From positions 23,329,250 through 23,393,249 of the forward strand of contig NC_068577.1 of NCBI RefSeq assembly GCF_025698545.1: DNA of 64,000 nucleotides, written 5' to 3'. This document shows positions 37,712 to 51,134 of the stretch, in pieces. Position 1 is the stretch's first letter, and each line of letters opens with the position of its first letter. A program made the position numbers and the translations under genes. The DNA is from Gossypium raimondii (lineage: Eukaryota; Streptophyta; Magnoliopsida; Malvales; Malvaceae). The notes under the pieces were generated by a model. That model did no database searches and was not told the origin of the DNA. It saw nothing but the letters and a program-made list of their open reading frames with translations.

Positions 37712-40040
37712 AATCTTGATGGAAATCTACTTCAAAGTCGACTTTAATGGTGTTTTTCGAGTTGTTTTCTTCAATATTTTCTGATGGCTCCCTCCCCTCT
37801 TCTTATATTTAATATATATATGTCTTAGAATGCCCGAAAAACCTAAAAATTACATTTTTTTGCTTTTCCAGAGTGCAGTTTGTGAAATTCACACGGTCTG
37901 GCAGATGGCCGTGTGGTAGTCCATGTGGATCACACTACCGTGTGTCCAGCCCGTGTGGAATGACTCAGTCCGTGTGACTCCTGAAACTTACTTCGATTTT
38001 CTGATTTTCACTCTTTTTTTGCTCCCAAGTGCTCTCTTAAGTATAGAATCATGAATTTGAAGGATTAAAAGTATAAAATTCATCATTCTAACTCGAATTA
38101 TCATTCAAAAATGCATTAAGAATGATTCTAAAACATGTTACTTTTGGTATTTATCAAATATCTCCATACTTAAACGTTTGCTTGTCCTCAAGCAAAATTC
38201 TCAACCCATATTCAAGTTAAGTTTCTCAATTTTTCATTTTCATCAATAATGCTTCAAGGTAATTCACAAATAATCATGCATTGAAAATTCAACCAAAAGG
38301 ACACTAAAGATTGAAGCAGTCTAAGCTAAAATTTTTAAAGCATAAAAATACAGGTGTCTCCATTTATCCAAATAATTACCTTAAATTCAAAATTAGCGAG
38401 AATTGACATCCTAAAAAATTACCTTAAAGCACTCAAAGTGTTTAAGGTTCATGAAATATGCACTCAACAGTTAAACGAGAAATGTCATTACCATATGCTT
38501 GCTTGAAAATCAAATCTCCACCACTAGAAAATGAGATGACATACCAATTAAGAGGTCTTTAAAAGGTTGTAATATGGCTTAGGTTAAGGGTATGGAAAAG
38601 GCTAGAAAAGTTAGTTATAATTGTGATCGAATTAATAAGTTACCAAACTAGAAAAACAGCCAGTTGCTGAATTAAGAGAAACTACAAACTAACTATTCAA
38701 GCTCAATCAAATATTTTTTTCTTTTTTTTTTCATGTTTTTAGAACAAAAATAAAATTCAGCAATTCAAATAATGAAACATAATTAGGAAACTAATCAAAT
38801 CAAATCTCGACAAAAAGGGAGTTAATAAAAAATAAAATTTTACAACATATATATGCGTTACGGGTTAATAAAAAGGGTTAGAAAAAAATGTGTTAGGATC
38901 AAAGGGGTTTACTAGGGGTTAATTCAACAAGTAAGCTTTTTATAGGTTAAATGAGTTAAATCCTAAGTGCCTCTATCATCTCAGTATATCAAGTCAATAT
39001 TATTGTCTTGACATGTATAATAGAAGCAAGTTTTAGAATAACAAATCAAGTTGACATACTCTCAACCAAAAATAAAATGAGCACAGAATAAAATATATGC
39101 TCTATAGGCTCAAAAGCTCTCAAAAGTTATGGTTTTGATGTTAAACTTGTAATTTAAAAATTTTAAGATAATAATTCAATTCAAGGACATAACTTAGAAT
39201 ATTTATTTCTAAAGAACAACTTATCATGCTTGACTCTCTCGTGTCTTAAAGTATAAATCAATCAATACATAACAAACCACAAATTAATCTAAAATAATAT
39301 CAATAAAAATTCCAAATAGAAAAACTTCACTCTGATGAAAAGTGTGAGAAATTTACTTAAACAGAACAAATAAATCAGGGATTTTATCACAAATATACAA
39401 ACAACCTCCCCACACTTAAGATGTACATTGTCCTCAATGTATAAACATATATAAGCACAGAATAAGCACAATATCAAAAAAAGAGAGAGAAAACTGAAAC
39501 TGCTCTAAATATGGATAAAATCGCCAGGATAGGGAAAACTAAAATCGTGAAAAAATCTAAGTGAAGTGCATGTTTCCAAGTAAACTAATAAGAAGATAAA
39601 GAGATTACACACTCGAGTAAAAACAACCATCAAAATAATTAAAATAACAACATAGTGCAAAGGAAAAATAAAAATAAAGAAGTCTCACAAATCAAAATAA
39701 AACAATGAAAAATAAAAATAAAAATAGAAGTACAATCGAAAATAATATAAAAAAAGAAAATTAAATGAAACAGATCAGTGATCGTCGTCGAGAGAGGGGT
39801 TGGGATCGTGCGGTGCATAATCAGAATGAGAGATATGAAGGTGCTGGCGAATTTGATGTAAAGCCATATCGCTGCTCAAATCGGTCAAATCGCTCGGAGA
39901 GGTGCTTGAGTGTAGCAACAAGAGTAGCGGTAGGGTGACTCAGTGGTAGAGAATGAGATGGGTTCTCATGGTGAGGAGGATCATTGTCGGGAAAACATAA
40001 CCGAATAAACAATAAACACATACAAAAAGCGAAATGGACT
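37712..40040 (-). mobile_element. Truncated Athila/Tat-like gypsy element (3' LTR remnant and 3' internal part)
   Basis: The stretch 37712-38156 matches 59869-60293, the start of a full LTR further right, and about 830 bp of LTR is missing at 37711. Next to it, on the minus strand, is a polypurine-like CTTAAGTATGGAGATATT. The stretch 38157-39985 parallels 60294-62190, including the minus-strand 'TTGAGGACAATGTACATC' + 'TTAAGTGTGGGGAGG' motif (39409-39441) common near the 3' end of Athila/Tat elements. A 66-codon minus frame (40021-39821, DPPHHENPSHSLPLSHPTAT) is the tail of the 3' ORF seen better at 61970-63160. The element is cut at about 40040 by the next gypsy LTR. Confidence 0.72.
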
Positions 40041-42017
40041 TGCTTGGATCACCCCACGGAAACCACATCGTTCACACTAATCTGCAATGGTTTAAGAAGG
40101 GAGTAGGTGAGCTTAACAAGCTTGGTGAATGCCTAGAACAACTACAATGCAAACATGTTATCAAGAATTAGTGAAACATACATGTAGCATAATTATAGTA
40201 GCCTTAACTTAGTTGACATATTTTACTTCACATACATATACGATAGTTTATTTACAGAGTCAATATTCATGCATACAACACAATACACACAAACATATTT
40301 ATAGATAATTTGGCACTTGAGCTATGAAACGTAAAAGTGGGCACTATCACCACTCATTAGATACACGGATCAACAACACAGCACATAGATTCATAGAGTC
40401 AAACATGTCCCAAAAGTGAAGCATAAAGCTAACTTTCTCTAACACACCAAACATGTCCCGTTGAATGGAGCTTAGCTCACATTTCCTTATCTCTCCAAAC
40501 ATGTCCCAAGGCCTCAACGCCCAAATCATATAACATATAAGAGAGTACTCACAATCCTATGGCATGCCAAATATATCCAATGGTTTTAAGAATCACAAGG
40601 CCAAATATTCATATTTAAACACATATATTACTTACCGCTTTTTGTTTCCTATCATAGCACATTTGCATCATTATTATCACTGTCACTTAGCATGTATGAC
40701 ATGCTTACATATACTCTTTCACAACAATAATCATGAGCATATAACACAAATATAGCATCTTATTTCAATTCACATTTTCATAATAACACAATCACATATT
40801 CCACAAAATAAACATGAGCACAAGGAAGCTTACACTCAGAATTTAGAGTAGGGGTTTAGGCTACAATTAAATTCCCAAATAACGTATTGAATTGTGTCCA
40901 CAAGCAATTATTCCAAACACTCACCAATACGCTTTCGCCGAAAAATTGAAAGCGCAAACTAGCCTTTCCCAACTCATAGATGGTCCTAGCGAATTTCAAG
41001 CTTCCACATAATACTTTACACAATAATACATTAAAAAATCATCTAATGACTCACCACAAGCAATAAGAAAAACATAAGCTTAAACTAAGTTCTTATGCAA
41101 CCGAAACCTTTAACATAACAAACTTTAAATCTGAATATCTCGATCTATACTCAGCCTTTTCCCCTAAAACCGATTCCATTCACCTTATAATTTACCTACA
41201 ACTAATTCCTAAGTTCTAAGCTACACAAAACTACTCAATTCATGGTATCGACTTTTTCGACATGTTTTTGGTTATTTTTCCAAAAATTCATTAAAACTCA
41301 GGATATCTTTAACGAAACTACAAAGCAAGTTTAGAAACCTCTTAATCATGTCAAAACCTACTGATTAACACTTTGAAATCACATTTTTACTCGAACATTT
41401 GAAATTCACCATTAACGACTCTATTTTTGGCTTTTATTTAAAACATGCAATTTAATAACTCAAAACTTAATTTCAAAGGCCTAATAACATTAAAAACTAA
41501 TAAGAAAGTGAATGATTACCTTTGGTGGAAGAATAAATGAGTTTTTGATGCAAATCTAAAAAATCCACAAGTGAAGAAGATGATGAATTCAATTAGATTT
41601 TGGGGTGTTTTGTTGAAAATTTATGAAGGCTTAATACTTAGGGAATGATGGAAATCAAGAGGATGAAGATTTAACAACCAAAATTGAATGAGAGGGTTGG
41701 GAGAGCCAAATGGACGGCAAGAAAAACTATAGGGGAAATACTATCGTGAAATTAAAACTGTAGGTGGGGTTTTTAGGTTGCATTTTAAAATTTGGTAAAA
41801 ATGCAACATAAATGCTCACAATTTTGCCCATGTTACAAATTAGTCAATTTTCTAAAATTAAAGGTTTCTAGAAGACCTTTTCAAAAATTGATTTGATTTT
41901 CTAAAAACCATAGTAGAAAACATTATCGATATACCATGTAACAAAATTCTGAACACTCTAAGGCTAAAATTACTAAATCACCCCTAAAACTCTTAAGCCC
42001 TATTTTTGGGTGTTACA
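40041..42017 (-). mobile_element. Gypsy LTR (Del/Tekay-like), minus orientation
   Basis: On the minus strand it begins TGTAACACCCAAAAATAGGG at 42017 and ends ..GTGATCCAAGCA at 40041, giving TG...CA ends. It is about 1977 bp long. Immediately upstream (plus side, 42018-42027) is a purine-rich AAGAAGAGG on the minus strand, a plausible polypurine tract, so this is a 3' LTR. Inside is a short dispersed motif CCAAACATGTCCC (several copies, 40400-40580). It cuts into the Athila-like fragment. A matching 5' LTR is not evident in the window. Confidence 0.6.
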
Positions 42018-42925
42018 CCTCTTCTTGGCACACAAGCTCTATTTTAAGGGAAGCCAATTACTTGTAGTATTTTTTGCAAGAGTAACATAAGACCAAACTC
42101 GAAAATCCAAAAACCTTGACCCTCTTGCCATGTGGTCCTCACTTTGTTGGTCAATTTTTTAGCAATATAATCATAATCTGGAACAAAAATATCCTCATCT
42201 TTACCATTGTAGTGCAAAAACTTGTTGATAATGACTAGGTTGAAGGTGAGGTAATGGACTTGCACATGTGCCAATGTCACGGGGCTAGAACTTTAGTCTC
42301 TTAATTTGTGCAGCCTTAGGTGATTCCTTCGTTTCAACCAAGCCTCGAAACTATCTCGACACATTAGTTTTTTCCTGAATAGTCTCACTATCAGGTTGTC
42401 CCATCCCATGGAACTTTTGCCTCGACTTTCATTGCCTTTTACTTGAACTGTTTCAGTCGCTTGTACATCTTGTTCGCAAGAAGCCACAGCTCTCACTTGC
42501 CCACATTCTGACTTGTCTCAATTGGAATCCTCTTCATTGTCACGACTAGGCTTCAACATGGCCACAGTCCATTGGCCTCATCGTTTAAGAACTTTGAAAG
42601 GGCCTCTACGTTCTTTTCAAGCCAACATGTCAGAATTCAAAATACTACCAAAGTGTTTGAAATGTAAATTACTCGTAGCATTTACTCATCCTGACTTTCC
42701 AATTTGCATCGCTACTTTTCCCCCAAAGTTTGGTGCACAACTCACCTTACTCAAAGGTGATAGCTCCATTGATGACTTTACAGGCCTTATATCAGTTTCA
42801 TGCTCCACTAGCATTTCCAAAGGGGCTTCCGTAGCACTCCATTATAATGTGTTAATGTTCCTCCTATACGAAACATCCTCGACTAGCTGGCTTGAAGACA
42901 ACACCTTGGTCCTAACCTTTATATC
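42018..42925 (-). pseudogene. Decayed gypsy internal sequence, not assignable in detail
   Basis: It contains a stretch (42285-42335, GGGCTAGAACTTTAGTCTC..GCCTTAGGTGATTCC) closely related to 54765-54815, where an LTR meets a primer-binding site, so it is an LTR end or primer-site duplicate. Translation upstream gives gypsy-like fragments such as RGPFKVLK (near 42600, minus) with many stops. The minus-strand frame 42280-42044 (DYDYIAKKLTNKVRTTWQEG) is open for 78 codons, but I do not recognise it. Evidence for any function is absent. Confidence 0.4.
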
Positions 42926-43277
42926 TCAATTTACCGGCACGATGATTCGTGATAACGGACTATTAACAATACCAATTTGATCAGCCCATGGAAAGAGAAC
43001 CACCTTAACCCTGTTAAAGAAGTTTAAGCCAATTATAAGATCATAATCATCTAACTGGATTACCTTAAAATCTTCACTGCCCTTCCATTCGTTGATTTGT
43101 AGCTTCACACCTCGAGAAACTCCCATAGTTGGGGCCTCCTTAGAATTTACCATCTTAATCTTCTTATTTAATTTCCTAATCGAGAGACCAAGTTTCCTCA
43201 CAGATTTTTCTAATATGAGCAAGTTTGATACTTCGATGTCAACAAGAGTGCTCATTTTCTGGCCTACAATGTTGATG
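42926..43277 (-). pseudogene. Gypsy aspartic protease remnant, cut by the Tat element
   Basis: The minus frame reads DINIVGQKMSTLVDIEVSNL, ..KSVRKLGLSIRKLNKK.., GVKLQINEWKGSEDFKVIQL and DDYDLIIGLNFFNRVKVVLF. This is a gypsy retropepsin in which the usual ALVDTGAS active site has become TLVDIEVS. Its upstream part is on the far side of the Tat insertion: 53325-53257 encodes ..RLMFVDVE.., the residues directly before it. So the Tat element inserted within this protease. It was probably dead before or after that event. Confidence 0.82.
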
Positions 43278-43282
43278 TCCAC

Positions 43283-45481
43283 TGTAATACCCAATTTGCC
43301 CGGCCCAATAAAAAAACAAAAAAATATTAAAAATCTATAAGTCCATTTACACTGCCTAATTACAACAAAAACTAAACCCAATTACAATGGCCGAAATACC
43401 CCAGCCCAATTACATTGAAACCCAAAACGAAAAACAATTTTCAGAAACCCCTACGGTTTCCAGAATATCTCAGCCGTCGCTCCAGCGCCTCTTTGGCTCT
43501 CCTCGTAACACGTGCACCTCCACGCCACGCTCCTCCAGGCCGTACCTGCAGCAAACAACAAACAACAAGAAACCAAAAGGACAAAACAAAAAACAACAAA
43601 GGAGCAACAGATTTACAGCGAATTAAAATTTGTAACAAGAGAGAAAAAGAGAAGGAAAAATAGGAAAATATGGATTTTTGTATTTTCTTTTTGGGCTATA
43701 TAAAGCCAAATACGAAATTTGTAAGGGCTTACACAGAGACATTGAATACAAAAAAAAATACTCAGAGAAATCAAAACAAAAAACTCGAAAGGTGATTGTA
43801 GATTTGTCTTCTTTCTTTTTCTTCTTTGGATTCTTTTTATTTCATTATTCGGGTGCAAAATAAAAGAAGAGAGGAGTTAAAGGATAGGGGCTTACCTGGC
43901 CGTCGGATCTCTGACCATCTCCGATACAATCGGAGTCTTGGGAGAGGTCGAAGGAGCGAGAACAACGCAGCCTTCAAGGGCTGGTACCTAGGGTTTTTTT
44001 TTGTTGGGGTGATAAATCAGATTTTAAGTTGTTTTAGGTTTTATTTATTTATTTTTTTAAGTTTTTAAAGCGTGAAATGGCACCGTTTGAGCCTCATTAC
44101 AATGGCTTCAAAACGGTGCCGTATCGTTCGACACCCGATGACCCGATCCAAATGCAGCGTGACCCGCGTGTTTTGGTAAGTGGAGGGTTATTTGCAACCA
44201 TGACCCTCCACCTTGTAACAGTATTTCAATTCGGTACTTCTTTATTTCATTTCCTTTTTAAATTTAATCTTTTATTTCATTTTTTGTTTCGATTCGATCC
44301 GCAACAAAGTGCCGCGTTTTGAGGGACGGGAATATTTCCCTTTTGGTCCCCGATATTCAGCAGTATCTCGTTTCAAATTTCGCATTTTGATTTATTCCCA
44401 TTTGTTACCTTTAATTCTGCTTTAAGTTAAAATTTGACCCTTATTAAGTTGTTTTATATTTTCTTTTTTAAATATTTGTTATTCCATTATTATTTAAATA
44501 TAGGAAATTTTAAATCTAATATTATTTTTAATATTTATACTTCACATCACTTTAAAGTTATTATACATAAGATTTATCGTATAATATTATTATGGACTAT
44601 ATTTTAAGTTTACTACATATTATTATTTTAAACCTATTATGCATTATTTTTTTATATTTCATCATGTATTATGTATTCATATTTTGAAGTTATCATGTAT
44701 TATTATTCTAAAATTATTATGTATTATTACTTAAAAGTTATGCTTTATTATTATTTTATTATTTGTACATATTTTTAACGTATTTCATTTTATTTATAGA
44801 ATTCTCCTTTATATTTTGTTGTGCTTTTTTTAATTGTTCTTCGTATAAATAAAAAGCTCCCTCTCGGGAATTTGATACGTTGTGTCCTAATGTATTAGAT
44901 GTGACATGTTGATTTCTCGAGACGAGAATTTTCCAAAAAATAATGAGGGCAATATTCAATGCTCAGAATTTTGAGAAATTGTGCCCTAACGTATTGGGCT
45001 TCGATTTTTCATCTGACTTAAAGCAATTGAATATCCTTTTTAAACTTCGCCGCACGAAATTTGAAAATCACAATTCAAGCTTATTCTCGAGGACTAAAAA
45101 TGTCGTGTCCTAACATATTGGGTGTGACATTTTATTACTTTGAGATAAGTAGGTCTTTAGCATTCGTTTTGATTTATCTAGCAATCTTTTATAAAATTAA
45201 CATTAATAAAAAAGGAAGGAGCGTATTTTAAAATCTTTTCAAATTCTCGACACTAAGACATTAAACAATCAATTCGGTACCAATTTTGGGCGTTACGAGG
45301 GTGCTAAGCCTTCCTCGTGCGTAACCGACTCCCGAACCTATTTTCTCAAAATTTGTAGACCTAAAATCGTTTTCAAGGTGATCTGATCACACCTCTTTGA
45401 AAGATCGGTGGCGACTCTAATTTTCGTCTTTTAAGTCGACAACTAAAATTTTTGTTTTTTTCAAAAAAGGTGGTTTCTACA
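43283..45481 (+). repeat. Tat-like element 5' LTR
   Basis: TGTAATACCC...TTTCTACA, 2199 bp. TATA box TATATAAA at 43697-43704, followed by a stretch that would be transcribed (AAATTTGTAAGGGCTTACAC). Short open frames on both strands are not conserved in the other LTR and are not called. Confidence 0.93.
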
Positions 45482-45484
45482 GCT

Positions 45485-45502
45485 TGGCGACTCTACTGGG
45501 GA
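45485..45502 (+). other. Primer-binding site of the Tat-like element
   Basis: TGGCGACTCTACTGGGGA begins 3 nt after the LTR. It begins with the TGG that pairs with a tRNA CCA end. Ogre elements are reported to use tRNA-Arg; I cannot check which tRNA matches here. Confidence 0.65.
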
Positions 45503-46548
45503 CATTTAGAGAGTCAGGCCGTAAAATTGATTGTTTTTTTTCTTCTTATTGTCGAAAATTGAAAATTTGATTTGAAAAATTACGATCCTCTCATTGCATT
45601 GTTTGTGATTGATTACTATGGATTGAGTTCTATATTTTGGCATCATATTGCAGAAAGACTGTTTAGTCTTACCCTTTAAGTGGAAGTCAGAAACTACTCC
45701 TTCGTGAGGTTTTCACCTCCGTGCAGGATAGTGGATCACTTTCGAAATACATCTGTACCTATGTCTTCGTGAGATTTTCATCTCCTTGCAGCCATAGGGA
45801 AATGTATTCCCCTGAACCGAACTCAGTCTGCATGAGCCTATGATGGGTGAGGATCGAGGAATCTGCTGGTTCAGGTACCTTGACTTTAGAGCCAAACCGC
45901 ATGTAGAAGACCTTAAGAACCCATCTTAGGTAGAGCCACTCCAAATCCCTAGTGGTTACCCGACTAGGTACTTTTGTTTTCCTTGCTTGCTTCTGTTTTG
46001 TACTAACCCCTCTTGTTGTGTTTTGATTATGATTGCATTGCATTTGCATCTTAGAAAAGAGATGTTGATTCAAGTTCGATTACTAACTTAGAAAGCTTGT
46101 CATGGAATACAGATTTCTTGATAAAGTGGTAGATAATACAGTTTCCCAGATATATTCCAAGAAGGGTGATGGAGGAATACATGACTTTACTTCATGTCCC
46201 GAGAATACAAGCTGATTATCCGAGAGCCTTCGACATTCCAACTTCTTTAAAGAAGCTGATAAGCAGCACGAGGATGGGTAGACGATGGATCTCAACCTGG
46301 ATCAAGCAAAAAGGAGATAGATGAGACATCCCTTTCTAAGTAAGGCTTATCTTAACATCCGGATCGAGAAAAGATTGACGTTGTTTCTTGGAGTATGAGG
46401 GCGAGGCTGTACATGCATCCGTTTTATGTAAAGAAAATTGACTTCTAGTAAAGTTTTCTAAATGTAATTGAATCAGATTCAACGTCTCTTTAGGCATTCA
46501 TTTCATGCATTTGCATTACAAGCATTAAAATCCATTGAAAGAGTCTAA

Positions 46549-48313
46549 TTGAGTAAATTTATTTTAGCTAATCTGGAAAACCAACCAGCCAAACACCCTT
46601 ACGGTACTCGTCGCAAAACTAAAGAAATGGATCAAAGATTAGAGAAACTGGAGCAAATGCAAAAAAAAAATGCAAGAACAGCTACAGATGCAAATGAAGG
46701 AGCAGTTGGAAAAAATTCAACAAGATATTAAGGACGAAATGCGAGAGTCTAAAAAAGACATGATGAATCGATTGAGTCAACTATTGACTGGGGGAAATGA
46801 TAAAGGAAAGATCCCTATGACTAATGCCGAATAAGGAGACAATGACAAATCTCTCTATCCTCCTGGCTTTACCCCTCCACATGGGCAGACCCAAGCGGAG
46901 ATGCACCCGTGTAATTCCTCTGTCACAATCAGGCCTCAGCGGTTTCATGCTGGTGTCTCAGTGCCAATGAACTTCCAAAATGGATCAGGCAGTAACCCTG
47001 GAGATAACCCTGTTAATCTCGCTATCCCTGATTTCGATGAAATGGCTGGAAAGGACAAAGCAAATAAAGAATTTCCAAAACAGCTAGAAGAAAGGTGTAA
47101 ATGGTTGGAGGAAAAATTCAAAGCCCTGGAAAGCGCTGATAGTTATCATGGAATTGACACTAAAGATCTGAGCTTGGTGCCAGACTTAGTACTTCCTCAC
47201 AAGTTCAAAATGCCTGAATTTGAAAAATACAATGAAACTAGTTGCCCCGAGGCTCACATCACCATGTTCTGCAGAAGGATGACTGGGAACGTCAATAATG
47301 ACCAACTGCTAATACACTGCTTCCAAGACAGTTTGGTGGGGGCATCATCTAAATGGTACAATCAATTGAGCCGTACCGAGATTAGTTCATGGAGGGACCT
47401 AGGACAGGCTTTTATGAGGCAGTACAGTCACGTATCAGAAATGACTCCTGATATAATCACCTTGCAAAATTTGGAAAAAAATCGAATGAAAGCTTTAGAC
47501 GGTATGCACAGAGGTGGAGAGAGGTTGCAGTCCAAGTTCAGCCGCCACTCCTAGAGAAAGAAATGGTGATGCTTTTCATCAACACACTGAAAGCCTCGTT
47601 CATCACGCACATGTTGGGAAGTGCTTCAAAGATTTTCTCAGATATAATCATGAATGGCAAAATGATTGAAAATGCCATCAGAAGTGGAAGAATAGATGGT
47701 GGATAGAGTGACAAAAATTCAGTCTCAAGGAGAAAAGAAAATGAGATGAATAACATAGGTTACTCAAGATCAATTACTGTAAGTCATCCGAGAAAGGGGG
47801 TTACTAGTCAACAAGGTTCATTGAGACAAGAGCCCGGAGTGAAGCAATGTACCGAAAAGCTCCAGTTCACGCCAATTCCAACATCGTATAAGGAGCTGTA
47901 TCAAAGCTTGTTCGATGCGCATGTTGTTTCCCCTTCTTACTTAAAACCCTCACAACCTCCGTATCCCAAGTGGTATGACGCGAACACACAATGTGACTAC
48001 CATGCAGGAATTACGGGACACTCAATAGAGAATTGCATCACCTTTAAAAAGCTAGTGGAAAAACTCATCAACATGGGTGTTGTCAAGATTGGTGACTCAT
48101 CTAGTGCAGAGAATCCGCTACCCAATCATGACTGACAATGGGGTGAGTGCAATATATGAAGAGGTGTCGAGAAGTATTCACATCAATGCTATTTATGAAG
48201 ACACAAATGAAAAAGGGTCATTGTTAGATATTCGCCCTTATCAACTCAGAGGTGTTCTAAATAATTGGACTACGGAAGAAATCCCTATAGTATTTAGAAT
48301 TTACTTAGAGTAA
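46549..48313 (+). pseudogene. Tat-like gag, frameshifted
   Basis: Coding is spread over several plus-strand frames. It begins with a Lys/Gln-rich coiled-coil segment near 46549-46731 (KTKEMDQRLEKLEQMQ), with a frame change. The core is at 46901-47500 (LSLVPDLVLPHKFKMPEFEK, CPEAHITMFCRRMTG, QLLIHCFQDSLVGASSKWYN, SWRDLGQAFMRQYSH). A frame change at about 47500 continues with VQPPLLEKEMVMLFINTLKA and a stop at about 47704. The last part (47746-48313) has TPIPTSYKELYQSLFDAHVV, a CxxH-like CDYHAGITGHSIENCITFK zinc-knuckle segment and a C-terminal ..INAIYED. Capsid function in active relatives; here at least three frame changes or stops. Confidence 0.88.
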
Positions 48314-48639
48314 TATTCAGAACACACTTGTTGCTTTTAGCCTAGAAGCAATGAGAACTTCTTTTTGAAATAGGCTCATGTCTGAATGTTATTATTTTAA
48401 TGAAATGCATCATTGTGATCATTTTTGAGCCAATATTCTTTCAGTCTTTTTGAATAATTATTCTTTCATTCTTTTGGATTTACTTCCACATCAGTCATTC
48501 ATTCATAATCATATTGTACAAATAATTATTCATATATACATTGTTTTGTATATTCTTTGGTACTTATTATTATGGGTCTCCAAATATCAATTACATGAAT
48601 GACGCTGCTACAGACTAAGATTTTCCTTTTCAGTGAGGC

Positions 48640-48870
48640 ATGTGTTTAGAGGGACCTCATGACTTTGAAAATGACATAGATCGTAGCTTATCTTCGGACT
48701 TTTTGAGAATGGTAGAATAAGAGGATAGACAGATCATTAGAAATTGTGAGCTTGGTGAAGATTAGAATTGACCTGACCGTAAACACGAAGCAAGACCTTG
48801 TTGAGTTACCTCTAGAGTTCAAAGATGTCTTTGTATGATCATACCAGGATATGCCTGGGTTAACCGCTTA
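48640..48870 (+). pseudogene. Tat-like pol remnant: segment just before the RT domain
   Basis: Plus-strand reading gives FLRMVE*EDRQII.., VNTKQDLVELPLEFKDVF and *SYQDMPGL, which matches the stretch just upstream of RT in plant Tat elements (..EFKDVFAWSYQDMPGL..). Two stops are visible. RT itself does not follow: downstream sequence is non-coding. Confidence 0.72.
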
Positions 48871-50514
48871 TAATGAACTCTACACAATAGCACGATTTCA
48901 GAAATTTGCAGTATGAACGATGCAATTCTTTGCTAGGGCAATGCCTTTCTCGTTGAGTTAGCATAGCTTTGCCCATTTGAAGTCGAGTTTCCATCCTTTC
49001 AAGATGCTGTTGGATTTTATCCTGATGGAAGAGGAAGATCAAAAGTTTTCAGTCGTAGTTTCGCCCCAAAAGGCTCTATGAAGGAAATCTGATATCAAAG
49101 AAGATTCTTCGAAAGGGATAACAATGACTTGCCTAACCCTATGGGCTCAGATTCAATATAAAAAAATTAAAAAAAAGGAGAAAAATCAAAGTCAAAAGCA
49201 AAAAAGAAAAATTAATCAAAGTCAAAATAAAAAATGAAAAAATAAAAAATGATGAAAAAGTAAAAAACCCGCAAAGGGCGCCTTGAAACTAAAGGGGATT
49301 TGAGTTGAAAACCCGAAAGGGGCGGCTCAAATATTGATCAGAATGGGGCATGAGGTGATTAGAGCAACTCGAATCTTGATCAGATTGGGGCATATGATAA
49401 TCTTGCTATACCTGAATCAATAGGAAAGGGTAGGCGACATCTTGGAGTATCGACAAAGCACTGTAGATCTCCTAAACACATGTCCAACTTAGAATGGTCT
49501 TCAGAAAGTTTGTACAGAGAAGTTTAAGCTGCGATATCTGGGGCACCCAATTTTTTATACTGTTTATACTGAATTTGTTGTTCTTGGAATATTTCCATCT
49601 TTTCCAAGATACACATTCCCAATCAATTTCTTTGTTATCCTTCTTTACTATTTTTAGTAATTTATTCATTTTGAGCTATGCTCAGAACCAACTTTATTCT
49701 TATCCATTGTTATGACCCTTTTTGCAAGCTTGTTGCATTAGAATAATGATTAATGGACTATTAAAACTTTCACAAAGGAAGTTTTACATATTACTCTGAA
49801 AAGTTTTTAAATAATATAGGAATCTGAAACAAGACTATTGTTTAGAACACACCAAATTTAAATGTTGGAAATTGGAGAATGAAGGGTCTAAATTTGGACT
49901 TTCTCTTTGGATTTTGTTGTCAAAAACATTGATTGAACAAAATGACAAGATGTCGGGTTAATGACAAAGCTTAAATAAGCAAGCAAGCAGTAATCATCAG
50001 GCAATAGGAAGAGGTTACCTCGGAGAAGAGAGCCTTCATTTGCGCATGAGTCTTTGGTACGACACCTTGGGAATGGTGTAAGGAACTAGAACGATTTAGA
50101 ACCTGTATCCTTGAATTGTGATAGGAAAGGATTGAGGAAAAGCCACATATTTCTACCCTTGGATTACAGCGGGAGAATGATGGTACAAATTTTGTGCCCC
50201 AATGGATTAAACTTGGAGGTTCACAGTGGGGGGCAACCTGGCTAAATTTTTCTTCAGAAAAGCCAGTCAAGCAAGAAGGTGTTGTAGCATGTCAGTCATA
50301 AAGCCTTAATAAACTTCGAACAATGATAACCTAAGCGATAAAGAAAGATCGTTGTAAAAAAAACGACATTCTGCATTCATGCAAACATCATTCATACATA
50401 CCTAGTTAGGAGCATTTGACCCATTCTGATCATGACATCCTAATCACTAGGCATAATTAGGTTCATAAAATGAATTATACAGGTCAGGTTCCCCAGAGAA
50501 CAAACTGGTGAAAC
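48871..50514. other. Tat-like element non-coding region
   Basis: No frame resembling RT, RNase H or integrase is found. It includes low-complexity AAAAATCAAAGTCAAAA stretches near 49160-49260 and a stretch GAAAACCCGAAAGGGGCGGC near 49300-49325. This is the long untranslated part typical of Tat elements between pol and the polypurine tract. Confidence 0.55.
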
Positions 50515-51015
50515 TATATGTCCTATCTCCCTGAACAGTAGTGGAATAGGTAGAAGATTGTAAGTCCTAGCTCCCTGACCAGCAGTGGAATAGGTGGAAG
50601 ACTGAAAGTCCTAGATCCCTGAACAGCAGTGGAATAGGCGAAAGATTGTAAATCCTAGCTCCCTGAACAACATTGGAATAGGTGGAAGACTGTAAGTCCT
50701 AGCTCCCTGACCAGCAGTGGAATTGGTAGAAGATTGTAAGTCCTAGCTCCCTGACCAGCAGTGGAATAGGTGGAAGACTGTAAGTCCTAGCTCCCTGACC
50801 AGCAGTGGAATAGGTAGAAGATTGTAAGTCCTAGCCCTGACCAGCTGTGGAGTAGGTTGAAAATTACAGATTTTATCTCCCTCGGTTGTAGTGGAGCAGG
50901 TTGAAGATAGCAAGTCTTGCCTTCCTGCATCGATAGTGAAGCAGATCGAAGCCAATGATCCTATCTCTCTGAAGTTGCAGTGGAGTGGATCGAAGCACAA
51001 TTCCTATACCTCTGA
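50515..51015. repeat. 44-bp tandem repeat before the polypurine tract (~11 units)
   Basis: Consensus TCCTAGCTCCCTGACCAGCA + GTGGAATAGGTGGAAGACTGTAAG. Units start at about 50521, 50565, 50609, and so on at 44-bp spacing, and become degenerate after about 50835. Such arrays are a known trait of Tat/Ogre elements. It is not a CRISPR array, because there are no unique spacers. Confidence 0.88.
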
Positions 51016-51134
51016 AGATGCAGTAGGATAGAATGAGGCTACTTGAAGAAAACGAGTACCAAGGTCTAGCACGACCGGGCAAAATTGGCCCTTTTAAGTC
51101 TTTGCTCCGTTCTTGTTACACAACAATGAGCAAA

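Noticed and set aside
42513..42980. 155-codon plus-strand frame
   Set aside because: It is antisense to gypsy protease and downstream gypsy remnants on the minus strand.
43387..44322. Several open frames in the 5' LTR of the Tat-like element, and their counterparts at 51240-52163
   Set aside because: They lie in an LTR, are not matched as frames in both copies, and have no recognisable domain.
50515..51015. CRISPR-like array
   Set aside because: The 44-bp units are contiguous with no unique spacers, and the setting is a plant retrotransposon.
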